A stretch of DNA of 64,000 nt from Ruegeria atlantica (lineage in GTDB: Bacteria > Pseudomonadota > Alphaproteobacteria > Rhodobacterales > Rhodobacteraceae). The notes under the pieces were generated by a model. The model ran no database searches. It was not told where the DNA came from and worked only from the letters and a program-made list of their open reading frames with translations. Every line of letters starts with the position of its first letter. The first letter of the stretch is position 1. The position numbers were made by a program, and so were the translations under genes. The stretch lies in NCBI RefSeq assembly GCF_001458195.1, contig NZ_CYPU01000039.1:496093-560092 (forward strand). Reading direction: 5' to 3'. Shown piece by piece: positions 45,724 to 53,635 of the stretch.

Positions 45724-46740
45724 TTAAGCGCGGCGGCGGCGGCGATTGCGCCGTTCAGGCACTGCCGCATCGTCTCCGGTACCGTCCGAAGCTGATGAGA
45801 ACGGGCCTAAAGCATCCGTGATCTGATCCAGCGTCGGGCGCGTGCCGCGGCTGGTTGTATCCAGTGCCTCGCGCATTTTGCGCAGGTGATCTGGCATGGT
45901 GCCACAGCACCCGCCGATGATCGTGGCACCCGCATCCCGTGCCATCGCGGCGTACTGCCCCATCAATTCAGGCGTGCCGTCATAGTGGATATGGCCATCG
46001 ACATATTTCGGGATACCCGCGTTGCCTTTGGAAATCACCGGACGTTCGGTTCCCTGAGCCGCAAATCCAAGAACCGTGCGCAGGATGTCCGACGCGCCCG
46101 TGCCGCAGTTGGCACCGAATGCAATCGGCGGATTGGGCAGGGTTTCGACCAATTGAGCCAGATCTGCGGAGGTTACGCCCATCATGGTGCGTCCGGCAGT
46201 ATCAAAGCTCATGGTGCCACACCAGGGCATGTCGGCCAGCGCAAAAGCTTCCGCCGCTGCTTTGAATTCCTCTGGTGCGCTGATGGTTTCAACCCATAGA
46301 ACGTCCGCGCCACCTTCTTTCAGCGCTTCGGCTTGCTCGTGAAACATCTCAACAGCGCCGGCATGGGACAGGCTGCCAATAGGTTCCATGATCTCACCGG
46401 TCGGACCAACAGAGCCTGCGACAACAACGGTGCGCCCGGATTTGTCCGCAACTTCACGGCCCAGTTCGGCACCGATCCGGTTCAACTCACCAACCCGGTT
46501 CTGGGCGTCGTGCAATTTCAGGCGCGCGGATGTGCCGCCGAAGGTGTTGGTCAGAAACAAGTCGCTGCCGGCGTCAACCGAACCTTGGTACAAAGCGCGG
46601 ATTTTATCCGGTGCTTCGACATTCCACAGCTCGGGCGCGTCACCTGATTGCAGGCCCATATTGAACAAGTTCGTGCCCGTGGCGCCATCGGCCAGCAAAG
46701 CATCATTTGTTTCCAGAAGTTTATTGAGCGCATTTGTCAT
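45724..46740 (-). CDS. bmt: Betaine-homocysteine S-methyltransferase-like protein
   Basis: A zinc-dependent homocysteine S-methyltransferase of 338 residues. ADGATGTNLFNMGL at the start, GANCGTGASDI near 210 and IIGGCCGTMPDHLRKM near 290 supply the zinc-binding cysteines. Methyl donor (betaine, or dimethylsulfoniopropionate in marine relatives) is not shown by sequence. The C-terminus is an odd run of arginines (RRNRRRRRA). It is monocistronic with a terminator-like hairpin between it and the zeta subunit gene. Confidence 0.9.
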   Translation of the reverse strand: MTNALNKLLETNDALLADGATGTNLFNMGLQSGDAPELWNVEAPDKIRALYQGSVDAGSDLFLTNTFGGTSARLKLHDAQNRVGELNRIGAELGREVADKSGRTVVVAGSVGPTGEIMEPIGSLSHAGAVEMFHEQAEALKEGGADVLWVETISAPEEFKAAAEAFALADMPWCGTMSFDTAGRTMMGVTSADLAQLVETLPNPPIAFGANCGTGASDILRTVLGFAAQGTERPVISKGNAGIPKYVDGHIHYDGTPELMGQYAAMARDAGATIIGGCCGTMPDHLRKMREALDTTSRGTRPTLDQITDALGPFSSASDGTGDDAAVPERRNRRRRRA

Positions 46741-46785
46741 GGGGGTATTCCCAAATAGCCGAATAGGGCCGTTAAAAATATAGAC

Positions 46786-46845
46786 GCCCCGTGTCTCATG
46801 ACCGGGGCATCAAATCAAATTCATAAAACTCATGAAGATCATGAG
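46786..46845 (-). terminator. Two terminator hairpins downstream of the zeta-subunit gene
   Basis: On the minus strand: CTCATGA/TCATGAG (46829-46845) followed by TTTTATG, then GCCCCG-GTC-ATGA-GAC-A-CGGGGC (46786-46808) followed by GTCTATATTTTT. Both lie between the zeta gene and the BHMT gene, and probably separate them. I saw no SAM-type riboswitch motif. Confidence 0.7.
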
Positions 46846-46856
46846 CCGAGTGATTT

Positions 46857-47174
46857 TTATTCGGTTTCGCTCAGGACCTGCGCTTTGGCTTGGGGTAAAA
46901 GCTCGGCCATTTTTGCGCGGATTTCCTCATCGGACGACAGCGCGCCCAAATCACCGGAAACCTTGCGCACGACATCTTCGTGCCCGGCCTCTTCGAAATC
47001 GGCGATTACTACGGTTTTGGCATAGGCTTCGGCGTCCTCGCCGGACTTGCCCATCTTTTCTGCGGCCCAGAGGCCCAGCAATCTGTTGCAGCGCGCCTGT
47101 GCTTTGAACTGCATTTCTTCGTCATGAGCGAATTTTGCTTCAAAAGCGTTTTCGCGTTCGTCAAAAGTGGTCAT
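46857..47174 (-). CDS. F1-ATPase inhibitor subunit zeta (DUF1476)
   Basis: An inhibitor of the alphaproteobacterial ATP synthase, first known from Paracoccus. 105 residues: TTFDERENAFEAKFAHDEEMQFKAQARCNRLLGLWAAEKMG is the signature head, followed by helices with KTVVIADFEEAGHEDVV. It is divergent from purC over 187 bases and far from any atp genes. The Met start is followed by a short inhibitory helix (inference from the Paracoccus protein). Confidence 0.93.
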   Translation of the reverse strand: MTTFDERENAFEAKFAHDEEMQFKAQARCNRLLGLWAAEKMGKSGEDAEAYAKTVVIADFEEAGHEDVVRKVSGDLGALSSDEEIRAKMAELLPQAKAQVLSETE

Positions 47175-47361
47175 TGGTTGCGGACCTCATAGCTTACATC
47201 TTCTTACTTGATGATATGACTATAGCTGAGCGCCTGTGCAAGGGAATTGCGCTGCGTCAAAGCCTCTCGGTCCGCTGAACTTGCGGGAAAGGGGGGCTTG
47301 GACTATCAGGGCGCCAACGCGGAGGGACTCATTCCCTCGCCCCGGACTGGAAAGGTCGCTC

Positions 47362-48117
47362 ATGGCGCGTCGCAAAAAGATTTACGAAGGTAAGGCCAAA
47401 ATTCTGTATGAAGGCCCGGAACCCGGCACCATTGTGCAGTATTTCAAGGATGATGCCACCGCGTTCAATGCGGAGAAGAAAGATGTCATTGACGGTAAGG
47501 GCGTGCTGAACAACCGCCTGAGCGAGTTCTTCATGACCGGCCTCAACCAGATTGGCGTTCCGACCCATTTCATCCGTCGCCTGAACATGCGCGAGCAATT
47601 GGTGCGCAATTGCGAGATTGTTCCGCTTGAAATTATCGTTCGCAACTATGCCGCGGGAACAATGTCAAAACGTTTGGGCATTGCCGAAGGGACGCAACTA
47701 CCGCGCCCGATTGTCGAATATTGCTATAAAGACGACGCGTTGGGTGATCCGCTGGTTACAGAGGAACACATCGCTGCCTTTGGCTGGGCCAGCCAACAGG
47801 ACATGGACGATATCCTGAGCCTCGCGCTGCGCGTCAATGACTTTATGAGCGGCATGATGCTGGCTGTCGGCATTCGTCTGGTCGATTTCAAGATCGAGAT
47901 TGGCCGTGTTTATGACGGGGATTTCCAGCGTTTGATCGTGGCCGATGAAATCAGCCCCGACAGTTGCCGTCTGTGGGATATCGAAACCGGTCAAAAACTG
48001 GACAAAGACGTATTCCGCCGCGATCTGGGCAGTCTGACGGACGCCTATTCCGAAGTCGCACGCCGGCTGGGCGTTTTGCCGAAAAGTAACGTCGCTAAGC
48101 CTACGCTGATCAACTGA
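47362..48117 (+). CDS. purC: SAICAR synthetase
   Basis: The seventh step of purine synthesis, joining aspartate to CAIR. 251 residues, with [14 protein letters not shown] at the start, the catalytic block [20 protein letters not shown] near 100 and the metal-binding [12 protein letters not shown] near 175. The start is set at ATG 47362 (ribosome site GGAAAGG); the upstream extension is not conserved in type. A terminator follows, before marC. Confidence 0.97.
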   Translation: MARRKKIYEGKAKILYEGPEPGTIVQYFKDDATAFNAEKKDVIDGKGVLNNRLSEFFMTGLNQIGVPTHFIRRLNMREQLVRNCEIVPLEIIVRNYAAGTMSKRLGIAEGTQLPRPIVEYCYKDDALGDPLVTEEHIAAFGWASQQDMDDILSLALRVNDFMSGMMLAVGIRLVDFKIEIGRVYDGDFQRLIVADEISPDSCRLWDIETGQKLDKDVFRRDLGSLTDAYSEVARRLGVLPKSNVAKPTLIN

Positions 48118-48142
48118 TCACACCGGCGAACCGCATATTGTT

Positions 48143-48176
48143 AAAAGCATCGCTTTACCCAAAGCGGTGCTTTTTT
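48143..48176 (+). terminator. Terminator after purC
   Basis: Stem AAAGCATCGCTTT / AAAGCGGTGCTTT with a four-base loop and a run of six T on the plus strand. Confidence 0.85.
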
Positions 48177-48255
48177 CTTTGTATCTGGCGGTTTGACAGG
48201 GTTACCGGTTGTCCGGCATTGTCGGGCAAATTCGAAAACGAGGGTGGCGCTATAC

Positions 48256-48924
48256 ATGGCCGAATTGTTTGATCAGGCGGTTTTTCTAAAATTCCTTGCG
48301 GCCCTTCTGGCTATTTTCAACCCGCTCTACGGAATCCCGATTTTTCTTAGCATGACAAAAGGATATTCGGCCCCCGAACGTCGGCGGGTAGCGTTTATCG
48401 TGACAGGGACGGTGATTATAGTCGGTCTGATAGCGGTTGTGATCGGAGAAGAGATCCTGGCTGTGTTCGGGATCGACATACCTTCGTTCCGTATTGCCGG
48501 GGGGCTAATCATCTTCGGAATTGGTATGTCGATGCTGAACGCGTCGGACAGGCCGCAAGGGGATCAGCAAGCTGTAGAGGATGGGCATAGGAAAAAAGAA
48601 AACATCGCCGTTGTACCGCTTGCTATTCCGTTGACTATCGGGCCTGGCACTATTGCGATAACAATCGTTTACTCTCATACGCTTAGCGATGGTGCCGAAG
48701 TGGTAACCCTTGGAACGGCAATCGTGATCGCCTGTTTGATCGTTAGCCTTGGCTTGTTGTTCGCCGATCCGATCTCGCGCCTATTGGGTATGACGATGAT
48801 TAATGTCATCACCCGGGTCATGGCTCTCATACTTGTGGCGGTCGCAATCGAGATGGTTTTGACAGGCACGTTCAATGCAATCGACGCGCACTATCCCGGC
48901 CTGAATTCCCGAGGTGGCGGGTAG
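48256..48924 (+). CDS. marC: MarC-family inner-membrane protein
   Basis: A 222-residue six-helix membrane protein: FLKFLAALLAIFNPLYGIPIFLSM at the start, GGLIIFGIGMSML, VPLAIPLTIGPGTIAI, and VRVMALILVAVAIEMVL-type last helix. The family was once linked to multidrug resistance, but its role is unknown. It sits between purC and purSQ without an evident purine role. The start ATG 48256 is supported by GAGGGTGG. Confidence 0.88.
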   Translation: MAELFDQAVFLKFLAALLAIFNPLYGIPIFLSMTKGYSAPERRRVAFIVTGTVIIVGLIAVVIGEEILAVFGIDIPSFRIAGGLIIFGIGMSMLNASDRPQGDQQAVEDGHRKKENIAVVPLAIPLTIGPGTIAITIVYSHTLSDGAEVVTLGTAIVIACLIVSLGLLFADPISRLLGMTMINVITRVMALILVAVAIEMVLTGTFNAIDAHYPGLNSRGGG

Positions 48925-49042
48925 TGGGTGTAAGTGCGGTCATCTGCCCACTTTAAGAAGGGTTGTCGAACGCCTTCTGGCACGTTATCCCCCGCGCAAC
49001 GGAACGGGCCGACAACATCGGTCCTCAGCTGGAGTTGCGAGA

Positions 49043-49273
49043 ATGAAAGCACGTGTGCATGTGATGCTCAAGAACGGGGTCCTCGACCCGCAGGGTGAGG
49101 CGGTGCGTCTCGCATTGGGTGCCATGGGCTTTGATCAGGTCGAAGGTGTGCGGCAGGGCAAGGTGATCGACCTTGAGCTGGCCGAAGGCGCGACCGAGGC
49201 GGACATCACCGAGATGTGCGAAAAGCTGTTGGCCAACACGGTCATCGAACGCTACGAAGTCGAACTGGTCTGA
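49043..49273 (+). CDS. purS: FGAM synthase subunit PurS
   Basis: A 76-residue subunit bridging PurL and Pur[31 protein letters not shown] is the complete family start, followed by [11 protein letters not shown]. The ribosome site is GGAG eight bases ahead. It is 23 bases before purQ; the partner purL is 19 kb away on the other strand. Confidence 0.97.
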   Translation: MKARVHVMLKNGVLDPQGEAVRLALGAMGFDQVEGVRQGKVIDLELAEGATEADITEMCEKLLANTVIERYEVELV

Positions 49274-49296
49274 ACCTTATCCCCGGAGGCCCCACC

Positions 49297-49965
49297 ATGC
49301 GCGCAGCTGTCATCGTATTCCCAGGGTCCAACTGTGACCGGGATCTTGCCGTCGCTTTCGAACAGGCAGGTTTTGAGGTCGATATGGTCTGGCACAAGGA
49401 CGCCGCGTTGCCCGAAGATGTGGATATCGTCGGTGTTCCTGGTGGCTTTTCCTACGGCGACTACCTGCGCTGCGGTGCCATCGCCGCACAGTCGCCGATC
49501 TGCAAGGCCGTGGTCGATCATACTAAACGTGGCGGTTATGCCATTGGTGTCTGCAATGGGTTTCAGATCCTGACAGAAACCGGCATCCTGCCGGGTGCTT
49601 TGCTGCGAAATGCTGGTCTAAAATACATCTGCCGCACGGTTGGCCTGAAGGTGGAAACCAGCGACAGCGCGTTCACCGAAGGTTACAATGCGGGCGATGT
49701 GATCGGTATTCCGATCGCGCACCATGATGGTAACTATTTTGCGGATGACGCCACACTGGCCAAACTGCAGAATCAGGATCGGGTCGCGTTCACCTATACC
49801 GAGAATCCGAACGGCTCGGTCGGGAATATTGCCGGTATCCTGTCTGAAAACCGCCGGGTGCTGGGAATGATGCCACACCCTGAACGTGCGGCAGACGACG
49901 GCCATGGCGGAACAGACGGAACGGCATTGTTCCGCGCATTGTCTGGCGTTCTTGCTCCGGCGTGA
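49297..49965 (+). CDS. purQ: FGAM synthase glutaminase subunit PurQ
   Basis: A class I glutamine amidotransferase of 222 residues supplying ammonia to PurL. The nucleophile lies in [14 protein letters not shown] near 86, and the His/Glu pair in [15 protein letters not shown] near 195. The ribosome site is GGAGG. It follows purS in an operon. Confidence 0.98.
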   Translation: MRAAVIVFPGSNCDRDLAVAFEQAGFEVDMVWHKDAALPEDVDIVGVPGGFSYGDYLRCGAIAAQSPICKAVVDHTKRGGYAIGVCNGFQILTETGILPGALLRNAGLKYICRTVGLKVETSDSAFTEGYNAGDVIGIPIAHHDGNYFADDATLAKLQNQDRVAFTYTENPNGSVGNIAGILSENRRVLGMMPHPERAADDGHGGTDGTALFRALSGVLAPA

Positions 49966-50001
49966 CTTGAGCTTACGATCCAGCCCGCGTAACTTTCCGG
50001 G

Positions 50002-51780
50002 ATGAGTTCCGAAGTTCGCTCTGGCTGGTCCTTTCTGACAAAACCGTTTCGTGGTGCGCCATTGGGTTGGCGGCTGCGCTTGGCGGTTATCTTTCTTTTG
50101 ATCGCAACGGTCACTACGGTTTACGTGACCAACCGGCTTCTGACGGACCGCTTTACCGAATCCACGCGAAACCGGGCCGAACTGCGACTGGCGCTGTATT
50201 CAGGCAACTTGCTAAGCGAACTGCGCCGAAACGCAATTGTTCCGCAGCTTTTAGCGCGCGACCCAACGTTGATTTCCGCGCTGCAGTCCAGTGACTATTC
50301 GCTGTCCACCCAGCGTTTGATCTCGTTTGTTGAAGAGATCGGTGCGGCCTCGCTGATGTTGCTGGACGGTGATGGACGTACTGTTGCGGCCACTGATCGC
50401 GCGCGTTTGGGAGAGCCACACCGGAGTTCCCCTTATTTCATTGATGCGGTGCGGGCGAATTCGACAATCTTCACGGTGATTGAAAAAGATTCGGGCGGCT
50501 ACAGCTTTGTCTATTCAAGACGAATGGAGGCGAATTCCGAGGTTCTTGGCGTTATCGTGGTCGAAGTTGACCTGCAGAAATTCGAGCGCGCCTGGGCAGG
50601 TATTTCCGACGCTGTGATGGTGACGGACAGCACCGGGACGATCATTCTGTCGACTGAACCGCAATGGCGCGGGCTTGAAGAAAACGCCGCATTGCTACGC
50701 CAGCCGGCGCAAGGTGCTATCCAGCGTGCAATTCGTGCCACGACCGACTGGACCGCCTTGCCGCCAGACGCCTACCTGCAGGGCGAGGCAGTGATGCGGA
50801 TGGAAACGCGCATCCCGTTTCGCGGTTGGAAAATGACCTCGTTCACCACCTACGAGTCGATTCGGGAAAAAGTGAACAGTGTTATCGCGCTTGAGATCAT
50901 GGGTTTTGCGATTCTTCTGGCCTTGGCCTTCTACGCGCTTAGCCGTCGTGCCACGTTCCGCATGGCGTTGTTCCAGCGCGAGTCGGCAGAGCTTCGCGCA
51001 TTGAACTCAAGGCTAAAGCGGGAAATTGCTGAGCGGGAACGGGTTGAAAAAACACTGGAAGTTGCTGAACAGACGTTGGCGCAAAGCTCGAAACTGGCCG
51101 CTTTGGGCGAGATGTCGGCGGCCGTGAGCCACGAGCTAAATCAACCTCTGGCTGCAATGAAGACCTACCTGGCTGGCGCACGTCTTTTGCTGCGTCGGAA
51201 CCGGCCGGAAGAGGCGCTGGCAAGCTTTGGTCGGATCGATGGTTTGATCGAGAGGATGGGGGCGATTACCCTTCAGCTCAAATCCTATGCGCGGAAGGGT
51301 GCGGATACGTTTTCCCCAGTAAATCTTAGTGAAGCGTTGGCAGCGTCCCTCTCCATGATGGAGCCGCAACTGCGCCAGCGCCACGTCAAGATCACCCAGA
51401 TTCTGCCCGACGAACCGGTGTCTGTGATGGGGGACCGGATGCGGATCGAGCAGGTGATGGTGAACCTCTTGCGCAATGCTCTGGACGCCACCAAATCAGT
51501 ATCCGAACCGGATGTCGAAATCATACTGGCAGCGGGCGATACGGCGGTGTTGACGGTGCGCGACAACGGCTATGGAATCGAGAACATCGAAAACTTGTTC
51601 GAACCGTTCTATACTACGAAACAGCCCGGCGACGGGGTCGGTCTGGGGCTTGCCATCTCATCCGGGATCGTAAACGACCATGGTGGACGGCTGACAGCAC
51701 GAAACAGCCCGCAAGGCGGGGCCGTGTTCGAGATGCAGTTGCCGATACTGGGAAGCGACGGCCTTGAGGCCGCGGAATAA
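50002..51780 (+). CDS. dctB: DctB-type C4-dicarboxylate sensor histidine kinase
   Basis: A membrane sensor kinase of 592 residues. Two membrane helices (about 25-45 and 292-312) flank a periplasmic PAS-like sensor (LMLLDGDGRTVAATDRARLGEPHRSSPYF). The kinase has the H-box AVSHELNQPLAAMKTY (His near 377), N-box VNLLRNALDA and G-boxes VRDNGYGIE and GVGLGLAIS. This order and the H-box match DctB. dctD follows by 12 bases. No dctP/Q/M transport genes are seen in the window. ATG 50002 has a poor ribosome site. Confidence 0.9.
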   Translation: MSSEVRSGWSFLTKPFRGAPLGWRLRLAVIFLLIATVTTVYVTNRLLTDRFTESTRNRAELRLALYSGNLLSELRRNAIVPQLLARDPTLISALQSSDYSLSTQRLISFVEEIGAASLMLLDGDGRTVAATDRARLGEPHRSSPYFIDAVRANSTIFTVIEKDSGGYSFVYSRRMEANSEVLGVIVVEVDLQKFERAWAGISDAVMVTDSTGTIILSTEPQWRGLEENAALLRQPAQGAIQRAIRATTDWTALPPDAYLQGEAVMRMETRIPFRGWKMTSFTTYESIREKVNSVIALEIMGFAILLALAFYALSRRATFRMALFQRESAELRALNSRLKREIAERERVEKTLEVAEQTLAQSSKLAALGEMSAAVSHELNQPLAAMKTYLAGARLLLRRNRPEEALASFGRIDGLIERMGAITLQLKSYARKGADTFSPVNLSEALAASLSMMEPQLRQRHVKITQILPDEPVSVMGDRMRIEQVMVNLLRNALDATKSVSEPDVEIILAAGDTAVLTVRDNGYGIENIENLFEPFYTTKQPGDGVGLGLAISSGIVNDHGGRLTARNSPQGGAVFEMQLPILGSDGLEAAE

Positions 51781-51792
51781 CGAGGAATAACT

Positions 51793-53127
51793 ATGGCACA
51801 GGCCATGAAGATCGCCATCGTGGATGACGAACAGGACATGCGCCAGTCGATCAGCCAATGGCTGGCACTGTCGGGATATGACACGGAAACCTTCGCCAGT
51901 GCCGAGGACGCACTGAAGGTGTTGGGACCGGAATATCCGGGTATCGTGATCTCGGATATCAAAATGCCGGGCATGGACGGCATTCAGCTCCTGAAAAAGC
52001 TGATGGGGGCTGACAGCACGTTGCCGGTCATCATGATCACTGGTCATGGCGATGTGCCAATGGCAGTTGAAGCGATGCGCGTAGGGGCGTTTGATTTCCT
52101 TGAAAAGCCTTTTAACCCTGATCGCATGTCGGAACTGGCCAAACGCGCCAGCAACGCGCGCCGACTGACTTTGGACAACCGTGCCCTGCGGCGCGAGCTT
52201 TCAGGCGGTACCCAGATCATGAACAAACTGATCGGGGCCAGCCCGGTCATGGAGCGTCTGCGCGAAGATATCCTCGATCTGGGCCAGGCCGATGGCCATG
52301 TACTGATCGATGGTGAGACTGGCACTGGCAAGACACTTGTGGCCCATGCGCTGCACGCGGTCGGCAGCCGTGCTGGTAAGAAATTTGTACTGGTGTCCTG
52401 TGCCGCGCTTGAGGAGGATACGCTTTCGAAACGCCTGTTTGGCCCGATGATGCCGGAAGATGCGCAGTTGCCCGCGATCGAAGAGGCGCGGGGCGGAACA
52501 CTTGTGCTGGAAGACGTGGAAGCACTGAGCGATACTCTGCAGGCCCGCCTGTTGAGCGTGATGAATGATCAGGGCACCCCGGCTGAAACGCGGATCATTG
52601 CGATTTCCAACCTTCAGGAAGCAGGAAAGACCAGCGAAGACGTTCTGCGCCCGGACTTGTTCTATCGCCTTGCGGCACTGCGGATCACGATGCCGCCATT
52701 GCGTCAGCGTGGCGAGGACATCCTGACGCTGTTCACCCGACTGAGCGAGCAGTTTTCTGAAGAATACGGCTGCGAAGCGCCGCAGGTGAGTGCCCAAGAA
52801 GCGGCACAGCTGTTACAGGCGCCATGGCCGGGAAATGTGCGGCAGTTGATCAACATCGCGGAACGGGCAGTTCTGCAATCGCGACGTGGATCGGGGACGA
52901 TTGCGTCGCTGTTGATGTCCGATCACGAAGAAATGCAGCCGGTCATGACGACCGAAGGCAAACCGCTTAAGGAGTATGTTGAGGCGTTCGAACGGATGTT
53001 GATCGACAATACAATGCGGCGGCACAAGGGATCGATTGCGTCTGTGATGGACGAACTTTGCCTGCCACGCCGGACCTTGAACGAGAAAATGGCGAAATAC
53101 GGGCTGCAGCGCTCGGACTATTTGTGA
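51793..53127 (+). CDS. dctD: DctD-like response regulator lacking the GAFTGA loop
   Basis: A 444-residue NtrC-type response regulator paired with DctB. Receiver with phospho-acceptor Asp55 (VISDIKMPGMDG), AAA+ domain from ~145 with Walker A GETGTGKT (174-181), arginine-finger stretch LRPDLFYRLAALR, and a Fis-type helix-turn-helix (RHKGSIASVMDELCLPRRTLNEKM). The sigma-54 contact loop GAFTGA is absent: LFG (215-217) passes straight to PMMPEDAQLPAIEEARGGTL. The Walker B reads LVLEDVE instead of LFLDEIG. Activation through sigma-54 is thus doubtful. Rhodobacter NtrC is a known GAFTGA-less case working with sigma-70. Confidence 0.9.
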   Translation: MAQAMKIAIVDDEQDMRQSISQWLALSGYDTETFASAEDALKVLGPEYPGIVISDIKMPGMDGIQLLKKLMGADSTLPVIMITGHGDVPMAVEAMRVGAFDFLEKPFNPDRMSELAKRASNARRLTLDNRALRRELSGGTQIMNKLIGASPVMERLREDILDLGQADGHVLIDGETGTGKTLVAHALHAVGSRAGKKFVLVSCAALEEDTLSKRLFGPMMPEDAQLPAIEEARGGTLVLEDVEALSDTLQARLLSVMNDQGTPAETRIIAISNLQEAGKTSEDVLRPDLFYRLAALRITMPPLRQRGEDILTLFTRLSEQFSEEYGCEAPQVSAQEAAQLLQAPWPGNVRQLINIAERAVLQSRRGSGTIASLLMSDHEEMQPVMTTEGKPLKEYVEAFERMLIDNTMRRHKGSIASVMDELCLPRRTLNEKMAKYGLQRSDYL

Positions 53128-53132
53128 GAAAG

Positions 53133-53211
53133 AGAGGGGGCCAGCCCCCTCTTGAGCCTGCGGCTCAAATTACCCCCGGGATAATTCTGGCCAGATGAAG
53201 TGATCCCGGGG
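53133..53211. repeat. Hairpin-rich element after dctD, likely a dispersed repeat
   Basis: Three hairpins in 80 bases: AGAGGGGG/CCCCCTCT (53133-53152), TTGAGCC/GGCTCAA (53152-53168) and CCCCGGGAT/ATCCCGGGG (53174-53211). The segment CCCCCGGGATAATTCTGG plus CCAGATGAAG is of a kind I recall at many gene ends in Rhodobacteraceae genomes. The first hairpin may also end dctD transcription, though its T-run is missing. Confidence 0.5.
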
Positions 53212-53217
53212 CTTTGT

Positions 53218-53635
53218 ATTGTTCTTCTCGCAGTTTGCCCATTGTGTTTTCCACAGGACTGCTTTTATTGTATCTGGACGGGCAGGGCTAATTTGCGCCC
53301 AAAAGTCCCGAATCTTTGAGTTTCGCTGCTCTGCCGTTGATGGTGATCAATCCCGCAAGGCAAAGCAGACCGATTATGCCCCATAGGGGCAGATGAACGC
53401 CTGAGCCCGCATCAGCGGGCGAAAGGAATAAATGGGCAGGCGGCGGTTAGATCTGCGCCTGTCGGAGAAGAACCGCGATGACGCGCGCGCAACGATTGAG
53501 TATACGGGCAGGGGGCCACAGCGCCAGACCCTGCCGCGCGCCGTCCGAAATCGCCCTGACAAGACACCACCCCAAAAGCGCCTGTCCCCCCGGACGGGTA
53601 AGGACAACGCGTTTGGCGCGGTGCACCAAGGACAC
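53218..53635 (+). other. Long non-coding leader before rne
   Basis: About 420 bases between the repeat and the rne start, with no supported gene. It includes one hairpin GAGCCCGC/GCGGGC near 53403-53420 and a GATCAA. RNase E mRNAs often carry long leaders by which the enzyme controls its own synthesis; that role here is inference. Open frames here on both strands lack proper starts. Confidence 0.4.

Noticed and set aside
46741..46856. Possible SAM or SAH riboswitch before the homocysteine methyltransferase gene
   Set aside because: Only terminator hairpins are seen; none of the conserved SAM-II, SAM/SAH or SAH motif cores could be found by eye.
53290..53425. Minus-strand frame before rne encoding a hydrophobic segment (LPLWGIIGLLCLAGLITI)
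   Set aside because: Looks like a small membrane protein tail, but the frame has no usable start codon between its upstream stop and the helix.
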